Below, in pieces: positions 10,806 to 22,593 of a stretch of DNA of 64,000 bases. The notes under the pieces are model-generated. The model was not told the DNA's origin and did no database searches. It saw only the letters and a list, made by a program, of their open reading frames with translations. The position numbers were made by a program, and so were the translations under genes. The stretch's first letter is position 1. Every line of letters begins with the position of its first letter. Source of the stretch: Phytophthora hibernalis (Eukaryota; Oomycota; Peronosporomycetes; Peronosporales; Peronosporaceae); assembly GCA_012656075.1 (NCBI GenBank), contig JAAKBF010000244.1, positions 434,001-498,000 of the forward strand, in the 5' to 3' direction.

Positions 10806-13800
10806 ATGTACTTATTTGCGGTTTTGCACGTGGCGAGGTCCCAGAGCACCTTTATACGGCAGCAGATACAATGGAGAGGAAGGTGCCGCCGCCGCGTGGG
10901 TTCGGCGGTCCCCCGTGGCCGCTCAGCCGCTCGGACACCGCAACGGACCGCCGACTGCCTCCTCAGCGTCCGCCCCCAACGCGCCCCTCCGCCGCCGCAG
11001 TCCTTCGGCTTGTCTGCCGTCAACACGAGCAACAGACACAACTGGCGACCGGGACGAGTGGGCGGCCGACACGACGTACGTTCCAGCCGTGGTTGAATAG
11101 GCTCATAGGACGCTCTAGACGCTAAATTGTGCGTTTTCCTTTGCTGCAGTCGCCGCTGTACGGCAAGCATCGCAAGCGCCCGTCGTCCTCGTCCATCGAC
11201 AGCAACGTGAGCTGGAGCGGCAGCGAGATCGAGTCCGTGGGCGGATTGGGGCCCGCGCACAGCGAGTCGGAGCAGGGGGCAAGACTGAGCTGGGCCTCGT
11301 CCGTCACGACCAGGCAGGAGGCCTCGCCTCCTGCTTCTCAGCAAGACTTGGCGTCAGCTGCGTCGCTCTTTGGGGCGCCCGCGGCTGAGCAGACGCCGAG
11401 TGCCGAGCTGGAGACCAAAAGGAAGCTGCTGTGCAGCCGCCCAAGACGCCGCTGGGCAAGCCTTCGCTCGACGAGGACGGAGGCATTAGCGCTGCACAGA
11501 GAGTGCGCATGGAGCTGTCGGGCAGTCGCGCGGGGTCCTGCGCCAACAGCTCTGAGAACGTGTTCGTGAACGACACTGGATCATCGTACGACGAAGAGAA
11601 GAACGGTCCGCAGTCGTGTCCATCGACATTCAACAGTGCGCGCCAACCGCAGTTCTCCTTGACAAGCTGCGGCAACTGCGCAGTAACGAGCTGGTCGCGT
11701 CCAAGCTGCTGCCGACGCGTGCTAGTGTGAACAGCCTCATGGGGTACGTGAGGGAGCTGCAAATGTCCGAGGCCAGTCTGCGCAAACAACTGGTAACAAC
11801 GAAGCAGCACACAGAGGAGGAGCTGACTCATTCGCTGTCCAAGGTGAGCGAGTTGGAACGAAGCATGCAGGAGGTGGAACGAGACCGCGAGCTTGCACGA
11901 CGGAAGCTGGAGGAACAGGAACAGCTTATCCGCGATCTTGCAACCAAGCTGAAGCAGGCAGAGGCGGCGAAAGCGAAGGGTAGTTCTGCCTCGGCTGTTG
12001 ATGAGCTCCCATCTATCGCAGAAGAAACCACTTCACAGATTGAGACTAAGGCAAGGGTGACGACGGACGGAAAGCAGAAACCTGGAGCAGGAGTCACACC
12101 ACAAGCGCCGGTACCCCTGGTGCAACCTCCACTACCAGTGCCTCCTCGTCACCCTGAGAAGCCAATGGTAAGCAATCGTTCTGCCCAGTTCGGCCTCGCA
12201 TCACCTCGATCGCCGAACCGACCACTTTGGGATCCGTGGGCGTCGGGAGGTGCAACACCTATGAAAAATCTCCCGCCGGTGTTCAACGTTGGTTCCACTG
12301 GATTAGATCCGATGCAGACATCCACGAACGATTCAACGACGACGGCTGCTAGAGAGTATGAGCTGAAATCAGTGCTAATGTCTCCTCGCCGAGTACAGGA
12401 AAATACCGGCCCCGCTCAACAGTTAGAGCAAAATGAGGCTACAGCGGCTGCTCTTGCGCCAGATGACTTTGCACCTCAATACCCTGCTCCCGTATTTAAT
12501 GTCGGGTCGATGCCGTCACCGTCGTACCCACTGCAACAAGAATTTATGTCGTCCGAGTATCACGATGTGCAAAACCACAAAGAGGTTCCCCTGATGGAGT
12601 CCCCGTCGCAAGCTGTTCCGATGCTTCCTATTGAACCGACGACCCCGGTTGATGACCTTGCATACGGGCAACAGGTGGATGATACTGGAGATATGACAAA
12701 TGCACATGCTATGGAGTGGAACGGTTTCCAAGCCCAACAGGTTCCTGAAGCCTCGCACCCACCGCCACTGGCAAACAATATGGAAAATAACGCGGTCATT
12801 GCACCCCTTCTCCTGCTATTAATGCAGAAGACCCAGCTATCTTGCCGCCGCAGACTTCGGCTGAAAATGCTCCTTCTCAAGACGTAGCGCCACCGTACAA
12901 CGAAAGCGGGTCAAATACTCAAGCCGAGCTAGTGCCCAAACCTGATGCTAACAATGCCGCCGCTAACGTCGGCAGTACTTCACTCGTGGGTACTTCCCTT
13001 CCCCCGCTTTCGCTACCCTCGACATCTGAAACCCAGCAACCCCCTGCTCATAACGACGCTGAACCGGCATCAGCAGAACTAGTGACCTTGGAGACGTTGC
13101 TGGTGGACTTCTTCACTGAAGTGGACAAGAAGCGTCTGAAGATGGCGAAGGCGTATGGGAAGCGTTATGCGGGACGTGAGAAGTGGTTGTTCGCCGAACT
13201 GACAAAGCGGTATGGTGCAGCAAAGGTGGGTGCGCTGAAGGATCGATTTGAGAATGGTAACGAAGGAGGTGCATCGACCACGACCACTAGAAGCAGCAGC
13301 GGTGCTGCGGCTGCCGCCATCGACACTGACATTCAGGCAAGGAACGCGTCTGAAACCTCGAACCACCCGAAGGCTGGACGTCAGGGTCACCCACGGCATC
13401 CACAATTCTTTCACCCTCCTGCGCCTGCTAGCAATGCGGATTTGGGTGTTGGCACGCCTCCTGTTCCTTCCCCGCTTACGATTCCCCAAGCAAACGATGC
13501 GTCTGCCCCACAGGCAGCAGGAGCTGAAACCCTCCAAGTCCGAGCGGGAAGGTGTCCCCAGGTCACGCTGCACATGTCTCGTCTCGTCAGCGTCGCTCTT
13601 GGGGAAACCTTCCTCCTCACTCTGGACCCCCTCAACGTTCCCATCCCTGCAAGAGGCAAGTGGAGGTAGCAATACGCCCCCGGCTGCAGTTGGTACGGAC
13701 GGCCCGTCTCTGATGAACGGCCCTCCTCCTTCGATCCAACGTGACCAGCTGACGAGTCAGGTTAATCGGCCACCTCCTCCATCAGGTGGAATGGAAAGCA

Positions 13801-16800
13801 ACAATACTGCACCTTTGGGGCTTCGTCAGCGCCACAATGCGTTGGGACCCGGTGCTCCAAGCCAAAAGGACACAGGCGCCGAGGCTCCTGCTGCGACGCT
13901 CGAGGGACTGTTGAAGGAGCTGTACAAGAAACACCAGCCGGACAAGTTGAAAAACGTGTCAATCGTCGCGAAACAATATGTGGGCAAGGAGCGCGAGCTT
14001 GTTGGCTTGCTGAAGGGGAAATACGGCGCGCTGAGCGTCAAGCGGCTGGAGGAAAACTTAGAGGTCCTAGAGCGCACTCACCGTCCCCGCACGGTCGGCA
14101 GGGGCAGTGGCAAGAAGCGAGGCAGCTTTGTCCGCACGATTTCGCTGGTGTGTTGGTTGTCAGTGCTACTGTACTTTACGTTTGGCGCTGTTTTCGTTAG
14201 TTTTGTGGTCCTGGACGCTTGGTGGTGTCGGGCGGTCGATAGCGATGAGCAGGAGCTCGAATCTTCTGAAGAGTGTCTTCCATTGAAGAAGGAGCTGGAG
14301 ACGTTCACGTACGAGCGCATGGGCGACTACGTGCGTCAGTCTCACTCGGATGCTTGCTTTTGCTCGGAATGGAAGGCTCGCGAAAGTGTCCTGTTTACAA
14401 ATTTTTCGGGTGGTGACTTTGTCAGTCTGGCGAGACTGGTGCCGTTTTCGCCTGAATCGTTTGGCGATCCATGGGTTGCGACTGTGAAGAAGCAGGTTCC
14501 ATCTCAGGATTTCTACGCTAGCTACACAAAGCCTGTGGTGGATCTGTCACTAGATGTTGGCTCCTTTGTATGGTCATCTGCTCTTGAGTTAGTAGGGTGC
14601 GATGGAATTGCTGAGGGAAGTCGCCGGTGGTATCGGAAGCCGTGGACAAGGAGACGTCTGATATCGCTGTGGTCAATGAAGAAAGCGAAAGCGATGCGCT
14701 AATGGGTTCACAAGAACGAGCTCCGGAGGAGGAAACTGAGAGTTTCCTAAATGAAGCGAAAGTTGATGTGAATCAGGACTTTGATGCAGGCGATGTTGTT
14801 GAAGCGCCTCAACAAGCCCCAGTTGATGAAGAAAGTGTGAAGCTTTCTGACGACGAGGAGATTGAAGAGTTTGATGCTGCAACGAAGGACGATGCATCAT
14901 TGACGGAGAATGACAAAGATGTCGTCGTCCCGATAGAGGAGGAAGGGGCAACCCCTACTGAAGAGAGATATTCCGCTTCGTTCGAAATCGAGAACAAGGA
15001 CTATACTACGCTTGATGAATTGATTGAGGAAGCCCCGGCGGTCGAGGAGTCCGAGTCGATTGAGGTTAGCGAAAGTAGCAATGCGCTTTCGTTTGAAATT
15101 GAGAATGAGGACCCTGTTACGCTTGATGAATCGATTGAGGAAGCCCGGGCGGTCGATGAGTCTGAGTCTATTGAGCTTGGCGATGACGATTCTGCTGTTC
15201 TCGAAGAAACTGCAGCTGAAGTGAAGGAGGTTTTGTTTGAGGACATCTCCGTGAGTTCCCCAGTTAAAGAGGTTGAGTCTGCCACATATTCCCCGATGAG
15301 GACAACTCGGCTGATGTTACGGATGAAGTATCTGAAAATATGAAGGAGGAAGACGCCGAAAAGGCAGCCGTTTCTACTGAAAAATAGCGCCGTGGAATCA
15401 GAGGAAGTCGTCGAGTTGGAAGTGCGTCAGGAGGGATTAGATTTGACGTACCCGAAGACAGTGGCGGATGCAAGTGCGTCGGAAAATGTGCAGGTTACTG
15501 ACGTTCTTTCCCGGCTTTGGCTGTAAACTTGGAGTCTACGCTGAGAGGCGACGGCGAGATATTTGCCCCTTCTAGCGAGGTAGTGGGGACAGATACGGTG
15601 AGCTCCGAGCTGGAGATTGATGATCTTGCCATGAACGCTCTGGGGAGGATTTGGAACCCGAGGTGAATGCTGCTGAAGAGGATTTGACCACATTCATTGA
15701 CGAAATGGTGAAGTCGGAATTAAATGTGGGTGCGTCAATTGAAATGTCGGAGGTGGAAGATATTAACGAGGATTCAGCTAGCACCGTTAAGGAGGTGGGG
15801 GTAACGACGCTTGAAGAAAACACGGTGAGCGAGGAGTCTGACTCTACAGAGGAAGAAGCTGATAGTGATACATCGACCCTGGGCGACTTTGAAGTGGAGG
15901 AGCTGGAAACTGAGTCGAAGGAGGTGCCTGCCGATTTGTTGAGTGAAGAGCATGAAGCTAAGTCAAGTCAGCTAGAAGTGGATGCATCGAGCGAAGCTGA
16001 GGCTGAAATGGAAACATTGCCCGAGGCTGAAATACTGTCTCAAGATGACCATACCGGTGTACTCAACGAAGAATCGACCACGACGGAGTATGAGATTGCG
16101 ATGACTTTAAGCTTGAGCGACATTGATGTTGGGGGGTTCTATCTGGAGATGGCGTTATAAATGAGGAAACTGTGGCAAGCGAGGTGAGCAAGGAGAAGAG
16201 GAACGATGATGAAGAAGAGCCATTCTCTGATACTGAAATGCCAGGAGACGACGATGACATCTCGGCCCTTGCTGCTGAGGTCGAAGCAGAGATTTCCGAG
16301 TTGGAGCTGGAGGAAGAAGTACTAGAGCAAACGGAAGACGCCGAGATCGAAACATTCGAGCTGGAGGTCGAAGTTGAGGCGGTTGAAACGAAAGGTGATG
16401 AGGCAGACGCTGAAGCCGATGAATTGGATGCGGAAGCGCTTAAGCCAGAGCAGGATGCCGAAGAAGCAGTGGCCGCTCTGGTCGAGGTTGGGGCGGTTGA
16501 AGAGAAGGTCAATGAGGCAGAAACCGAATCGATTGAGTTAGATGGTCCTTCGGATGCCGACGTTGAGAATCTGGAAGATGAAGTGGAGCAGTCTGAGTCG
16601 GACGAAGGCCTGGTCATTGAGTTAGGCGATGCATCTGTGGAAGTCATGGAAGTTTCGGACGATGCGGGTGCTATTACTGCTGATCTGGACGAACACGTTG
16701 ATGGCTCTGATACGATTGATGTCCCCTCATCTGAACGTGAAGGTGCTGACGAGGAGGCTATCGTGACCGACGACGAGGAGACCAACGAGGTGGAGCAAGA

Positions 16801-17242
16801 GACGGACAAGACTGAGGGAGAGACCAACGGGGCCGAGGAGAACAATGAGGCCGAGGATGATGCTGCTTTTGACGAAGACTCAAGGGTCGCAGAAACCATT
16901 GAAACTCTGGCGGCTGACGATGAAATAGCTCTGGTGGCCAAGGAAGAAGCGGAGTCCGACGTGGAACAGGTCCTAGCGGCTGACAATGCGGCCGATGGCG
17001 TAAAGGATGCCGAGGAAGCACCGAACGCTGGTGATGAGCCAGGAGTTGTCGAGAACGAGACCTCGGAGCTACAGCAAGTGGCGGAAGAGGTATCAACTCC
17101 TGAAGTCGAGGGGATGGAAGGTGGCGGTCTCGTATCTGCTGTCAATGAGGTTCTTGCGCGGCTGGTGGAATCCTTCGAAGCGGCCAAGACGGCCATGCCC
17201 GAGGTGGCGGCGGAAGCTGAACACGTAGTAGGTGAACTCTAA
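10806..17242 (+). CDS. large coiled-coil, acidic single-pass membrane protein, frameshifted
   Basis: One long gene read through many single-base frame changes (near 11420, 11615, 12800, 13660, 14625, 15290, 15365, 15515, 15640 and 16135), several at homopolymers such as GGGGGG and AAAAA. In order it encodes a basic/Pro-rich start, a 74-bp intron, a coiled coil (about 11740-11985, YVRELQMSEASLRKQL onward), a Pro/Ser-rich linker, two copies of a TLExLL...GRE..L...KYG module (about 13080-13245 and 13895-14070), and one membrane span (about 14130-14225, LVCWLSVLLYFTFGAVF). A short Cys-containing segment follows, then an Asp/Glu-rich tail of nearly 900 residues. The tail includes a 38-residue tandem duplication (FEIEN..TLDE.IEEA, about 14975-15200). 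The start is uncertain: ATG 10806 is in frame with the intron, whereas ATG 10871 gives a plausible Pro-rich N-terminus but needs a shift. Function is unknown; the architecture suggests a membrane-anchored scaffold. Confidence 0.7.
11076..11149 (+). other. intron of the coiled-coil gene
   Basis: GTACGT at 11076 and TTTGCTGCAG ending at 11149 frame a 74-bp intron. Removing it joins the frame that ends GGRHD to the frame that begins SPLYGKHRKRPS. The upstream frame stops at 11096 if the intron is not removed. Confidence 0.75.
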
Positions 17243-18451
17243 AATTGTGGCCGCATTGAATCGTGTCTGGTAGAAATGAACAGGGTATCGTCCTATTGTA
17301 CTCGACACCAGAATGTCGCCGTACAAAGCTGGATTTTACTTTGAGCTCAACAAACTCAGTTTCGAAGTGAGTTAGAAAAAGAAAGTGCCTACGTAGACCA
17401 ACTATCTCGCTAAAGCCAGGCGAATAACCTAAGACCTGAAAAGCAACCAAAGTCGCCCCATGCTACTTTTCGGATGGCTACACTCGCGAAAGTTGTTGGC
17501 GTCGAAAGGAATATTTTTTCGGGACCAATTTGAAAAAAATGCATCACAGTTCAATTTCGCCTGGGGTTAGCATGGCAAAGGGAGTGAGCTGGTAAGGCTG
17601 CACTGAGCACTATTCGGATGCTAGCCAGACCTTCAGTCGGCGAGATGAAGCGCAGCGCTGCAAGACTAGGGTCAAACGAACGGGCTAAACCTCGACATTT
17701 GCCACGCCACTCCCTGGAGGAGGGATAGGAGGTGCTTAAGTTGCAGGATAGTTGGTTTTATGTCCATAAAGTTGGTCTACGTAACGAGTGCCTTAGAAAA
17801 ATGGATTGGAATTCGTCGTGCAAAAATTCACTTCATATATCTGTACGCCATTTTTGGATTGTATTGATTAGGATATACTGATAGGAACGATATTCAAATG
17901 AAGGCGAAAAATAAGCTGTACTTCGAAGTACATGTATTAGCAACATGTTGGTTGAAGGAGTGTTCAGGAATCCTAAGCTCATCGATCTAGCATCCCTTCA
18001 CTTTTAATTAAACGGTTGCTACTTGTAACTATGCCAATCATGCCTGCGTATTTACTCAAACGAACCCCTCCCAATGCGTGTAAAAAGGATGAGACCACCG
18101 GACGTAATAATTTCCCTAAAATTTGTTGGCCAAAAGCAGGAAATGTTTCGTTCATACTGGACGAATAGTTTTCCGTGAATGATGCGATTTTAGATTTTGT
18201 ACGTAGTCTTGCATGAAAATGAGGCAATGCAACGATTCTTACTACACCTACACTGTATTGTGAGTTCTACTCAAAACTGGATTGTTCGATTCGTTAATCG
18301 ATCCCCAGCAAACCGGCGGCGAATCGATCACTTGGCTTTACTATCGGGACGCTGTGCACATGCTTGCCCAGAAAAGATTCGAAAGGGGTCGGAAAGCGGA
18401 TCGATCACCCCCGCCACCTGGAGAGATTTTAAGGCTCGCGAATGGGCATAC
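17243..18451. other. intergenic region, nothing recognised
   Basis: About 1.2 kb between the stop of the coiled-coil gene and the first retrotransposon LTR. No ORF of interest, tRNA or repeat was seen. The 3' UTR of the upstream gene is presumably here. Confidence 0.5.
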
Positions 18452-19336
18452 TGTCGTGTAGGATCACGCAGAAATTCTCACTACCAAATAGTATGAGTCC
18501 CACCAACAACACTCGCTTCCTTGTCAGGTCAACGAGCGTTGGATCAGACCTGAAGACCAGGAACGATCCCTTACGACGGGTTGGATGTGAACCCTCTGTA
18601 CACCTAGGTTGTATTAGGCCAACCCAATAATCTGCATCACTAGCCACGAGCGAGGGTTAGTATGCAATATTGCGCTTTCGCGCGAACCCCCGCAGTCCCT
18701 CAGAAGGAAGGGTACCGGCTGTCAAGCCTAATACGGGTTTGCCGAGGTAAAACCTCGGCGGGTAGTAAAATGTGTATGGAACACTCGGTTCCACTATAAG
18801 ATATGGCGAACGACGCTTCTCGTCGCTCCCAACACTCGGTCACTCTAATCTTGGACTGACCAGCAACAAACCCTTCGATTCAATGTACCTTGGGCTCGCT
18901 GACTAGCATCCCACAAGCCGAGCGTATACGGACCCTAATATAAGCTAGCTAGACTTACCGAAGACGGACTTAACCCTTGGTGACTTGGGGGAAGACTGCT
19001 GATTTATTTCTGTTGATATATGGCTCTGAGAGCCTCTGTAGTCAATCCTATAGCTAGTCCTATACGTAAACACAAATATCCAGTGCGAACCGATCCTCGT
19101 ATGTGATCCTGTACCCGGCTCTATAAGACCGAGGGTACGAAACTGACATGGATACAAACGAGGGTTCGTACACTCGGCCGGAATTTATTATACCCGACCG
19201 AGACCTCGGTCCCTAAACTATCGTGGTCACTGTGGCGGGGGAATGTAATTCGCCAATCAGGGCACGCCGGTCACTTTCTTTCAGCAAGGGCAACCTTGCC
19301 GACTGGCGACCGAGCGCCCCAAAACCCAACACCACA
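18452..19336 (-). mobile_element. family 2 Gypsy LTR (3' LTR of a truncated element)
   Basis: 885 bp, from TGTCGTGTAGG to CAACACCACA on the plus strand, which is TG...CA ended in element (minus) orientation. It matches the copies at 40150-41015, 44067-44547, 46034-46967 and 57323-57833. No primer-binding site adjoins it; the element's antisense ORF lies to its right, so it is a 3' LTR. It carries one copy of the 51-bp hairpin/TATA-like module that is doubled in two other copies. Confidence 0.85.
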
Positions 19337-19474
19337 ACTGCCCCCGCCTCGACGCAAACTCCCACAAGTAGTGCGCGTCGTGGTGCTTCACATCTTCGCA
19401 TCATGGCTCATCCGTTGCGTCTTCTCAGCGATGCCACCGCTGCCGCTCTCCGTGCTATCGCCCCGGGCGACGAG

Positions 19475-19552
19475 GTAAGATTCTCCACCTTCATCATCTC
19501 AGCATTATGTGCACCTTCTAACTCTTCGTTCCATCTTGCTTCGATATTTCAG
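19475..19552 (+). other. intron 1 of the family 2 antisense ORF
   Basis: A 78-bp GT-AG intron with donor GAG/GTAAGA and acceptor GATATTTCAG/GCA, phase 0. The second copy at 47097-47172 has the same borders but is 76 bp; there, splicing is needed to keep the frame. Confidence 0.7.
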
Positions 19553-20509
19553 GCACGATCGCACGGGGCTGCCGATGCTCCTGCCTACGTTCCCAGCTCT
19601 ACTGAGGCATCAGTCCCGCCTCCACAACGTCCTGATGGTCCTCCGCCGGCTGACGGCGGTGCAGCCGAGGGTTCGCCGCTTCGCACGCCTCCATCATCGC
19701 CCGACGCCTCGCCAGTCCTGGCATACCTGCTTCGCGGTACACCCGCGGCGGTCTCCGGCCCCTTGGACGCCCAAGACACTCGCCTTGCCTCGGTGGGGTG
19801 TCAGACCGACACCTCCGGCGTCGCTCCTCCTCCAGTTTCCTCGACCGAGCCTTCGGTCTCTGCCCTGGTTGAGCAACGTCTCCTCCAGTTGGGTCAGCTC
19901 GTGGCCCGTCAGCGTCCTGGGCGAGTCGATTCGTCGCTCGATAACCTGATAGAGCACGCCACAGACCTCGGTGAGGTTCTGGAGGCGGCCGTGGCTCCCG
20001 CCCAACTTCCACCGGGTGAAGCCGAGCTCGTCGTCGACCTCCGTAACGAAGTGGCGGATCTCAAGGCTCGACTCGCCGACACCGAGGACCGACTTCAAGC
20101 AGAGACGCTAGAACGCGAGAAGTTCGAGCGTTTCTGCACCCAGGCCTCGAGCGATGAAAGCCGTACTCGTGACTCTCTGGATGGCCTCCGCCAGACCAAC
20201 CTGCCATCGCCGACCATGACCGCATCGTGGGGCTGTGGGCCGCTCGCGCGACCACGGCCTAGGCTTCGGTGACATCGACGCAACGACTCCTCTACCAGGA
20301 GCGTGAGCGATTCAAGGCTGACTTGGTGGCATATACCGAGCAGGTGGCCAAGCATCGGGCTGCCCTCGAGGCTTCTGACCAAGCCTCAGTCGGTTCAGTC
20401 CCGCCTCAGGTTCAAGACCTCGAAGCTCAGGTCGCGAGCGTGAAGCGGGCGAACTCCATTCTGTGTAGCCACGAGCTCGATGTCGACACATTGGTGCTTG
20501 CTTCTTCTG

Positions 20510-20572
20510 GTACGTCCTGCTCGTCTCTTCTTACCCCATCAGTCTTCTAAAACGCTTGTTACCCTCATTCAG
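20510..20572 (+). other. probable intron 2 of the family 2 antisense ORF
   Basis: A 63-bp stretch with donor TTCTG/GTACGT and acceptor CTCATTCAG/GTATCAC. Joining restores ...LASSG-ITADDIDWELL. In copy 2 the acceptor region is kept (CGTTCAAGTATCAC near 47952), but the donor side is not alignable by eye. Confidence 0.55.
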
Positions 20573-21500
20573 GTATCACTGCGGACGACATCGACTGGGA
20601 GTTGCTCGGCCTCGCTCCTCCGAGCATCACTTCCAAGCGCGGTCGGAGTACGTCTTCGGAGAGCTCGGAAGACAGCGACCAAGAGCCCAAAGCCTCGGAC
20701 TCGGGGTCCAAACCTCCAGCAAAAGCATCGTCTGCTGCTGGTGATACCTCCGAGGATTCGGACGATTTGCCGCTCATTCCGTCGGTGTCCCGACGTCGAA
20801 GGAATCAGCGCAAGCGTCTCCGGCAGCAAGCATCTCCAGCTCCGCCACCGCAGGCAACGCCCCAGCTCAAGAACACACGCCCAAACATTCGGTCAGCTCG
20901 CCACCACCTCTCCAGGCGTCTGGCCTTCCTGCTGGATCGCTGCCGAGCTCCTCGGTCAGTTTGTCGCCGGGTCGCCGCCGCCATCGCCTCCTGCAGGGTC
21001 GCCACCGAGCCCTCCGTTGCCACCGCCCACGCATACGCCTGCCCTGTGGGCCACGGTGCCTCACCCTCCGGCCGAAGTCGTTGGCTTGTCAGGGAATCGA
21101 CAGTCGAGCACAACGCGGCTGGACGAGCTGTGCGGATTTGCTTACAAACATCACCGCGACACTAACGTGGTGTCCAGCACATTTTCCGGTGGTTCTGTGG
21201 ATGCCTCACGGCGGACTGCCTCGAGATGAAGGTTACGTGCGGGTGTGCTCAGCGAAATATCGCGACTGGCAACTTCTGGCCTACGAAGGTGCTCTCGACA
21301 ACAGACTCCTTAGGAAAGAGCAACGGCTGTATATGCAATGGCTTAGTCGATAGCCTCCGCTGTCGAAAGGCCGCAGTACATAACACCAACGGCTATAAAA
21401 CCAAGGCCAATCCAACCAGAGGAGGACGATGCCCGTGAATCGTCAGAAGTAGGCGTGCCTGACGAGGATTCGACAGGTGTGTCTAACTCAGCGTTGCCGA

Positions 21501-21609
21501 GGTTGCCGAATCGTCAGGTTTGACGAGTCTTCCGGAATGGCTTCCATCTGAGAAGTATCTCAGATGGAAGCCATTCCGAAGACTCGTCAAAACCTGACGA
21601 TCGGCAACC
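21501..21609. repeat. near-perfect 51/52-bp hairpin
   Basis: Left arm 21501-21552 (GGTTGCCGAATCGTCAGG start) and right arm 21559-21609 are reverse complements around a 6-base loop AAGTAT. The arms differ only by three single-base indels (an extra A, TTT versus TTTT, CC versus C). The hairpin sits where the protease-RT linker of element A has been deleted. Confidence 0.92.
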
Positions 21610-21709
21610 TAACGCAAGCCGACGATTCTCTAACCGTCACGACGGAAGGGGAAGGAAACGAATGGCATAGGTAACCACTGTCCAAAGCGAGGGGCATCAG
21701 AATCGCCTA

Positions 21710-22590
21710 TCGTGAATGTCATGAAAAGAATGGTGTCGACATTAGGTTTTGCATCTACTATAAGCTGGTGAACGCGATTACAGTCAGCATTGAATACGCA
21801 ATACCGCTGGTCGACGACTTGCTGACGGAACTCGAGAGCTACTTATGGTTCTGTTCCCTCGACGCTGCTAGTGGATTCTGGGCCGTAATGATGACTCGAC
21901 GAGCTCGCGAAATTTCAGCTTTTGTGTGTGCTCTCGGGCACTTCGAGTGGTTGCGCATGCCGTTTGGGCTTAAAAATGCGCCCATGATTTACCAGCGACT
22001 CATCGACAATGCTCTCTGGGGCTACGTGCAACCGAGTGATGGCTGGGCCCCATTCGCCGAGAAGATGCGACTCGCTGAAGCCGCAGCCGCAGCTCAGCAA
22101 AAACAACGAGCATCCCAGATAACGCGAGGGGCCGATTCTACAAGCTTAAGCACCAAATTTGAAGCCGATTACCGATCTCTCGATGCGTCCGATCCGCTGC
22201 AAGAGCTCATCAAAGTACTGAAAAGACCTGTTCAACACGGGTGAACCAGACGAGTCACAGCTAATTCCAGTCTTTGGTCGCCAATCGTTTGTCGACGACA
22301 TTTTCTTTGGAGGAGCAAGCTTCGACGAATGCCTCAACATGCTCGACCGGTTGTTGACCCGATTCGTCGAATGCAGAATCAGTGTGAGCTTCACTAAGGG
22401 TATTTTTGTCCAGCCGATGGTCGACTTCCTGTCTGATAATAAAGTGACGGCCGACAGAATTGCCGCGGATCCTAAGAAGCTCGCTGCGATCGCTGAGCTT
22501 CCATTCACGTCGTCGAAAAAAGTCATGCAGGCATTCCTTGGCGCACTCAATTACTACAGCCGGTTCATCCAAAAGCTGGCGTTGTAAGGA
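21710..22590 (+). pseudogene. reverse transcriptase domain, element A
   Basis: Ty3-type RT in several frames. KNGVDIR is at about 21735; LDAASGFWAVMM carries the first catalytic Asp; GHFEWLRMPFGLKNAPMIYQ is the substrate-binding region; FVDD at 22288-22299 replaces the usual YxDD; and KKVMQAFLGALNYYSRFI is the thumb end. About 90 residues separate the QRLIDNAL helix from FVDD, far more than in typical Ty3 RT. The same extra segment occurs in element F. The N-terminal fingers are largely missing. Confidence 0.88.
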
Positions 22591-22593
22591 GCA

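Larger units (their letters stand above)
19403..21100 (+). pseudogene. antisense additional ORF of family 2 Gypsy, copy 1
   Basis: This ORF runs opposite to gag-pol of its own element. ATG 19403 starts 67 bp outside the LTR. Exon 1 (19403-19474) reads MAHPLRLLSDATAAALRA. An intron (19475-19552, GTAAGA...TTTCAG) separates it from exon 2, which has an acidic/Pro-rich part containing YLLRGTPAAVSGPL and CQTDTSG, then a coiled coil (VDLRNEVADLKARLADTEDR). A second likely intron (20510-20572, GTACGT...ATTCAG) leads to ITADDIDWELLGLAPPS and a Ser/Asp-rich, then RRRRNQRKR basic, then Pro-rich region. A deletion and frameshift near 20200 break it. It is cut at about 21100, where element A begins. Function is unknown. 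An antisense transcript could start within the LTR (TCACTTTC at 19271 resembles the oomycete initiator). Confidence 0.7.

Noticed and set aside
16063..17196. 377-codon Ser/Thr-rich ORF on the minus strand
   Set aside because: It is the mirror of the GA-rich codons of the acidic tail on the plus strand and has no features of its own.
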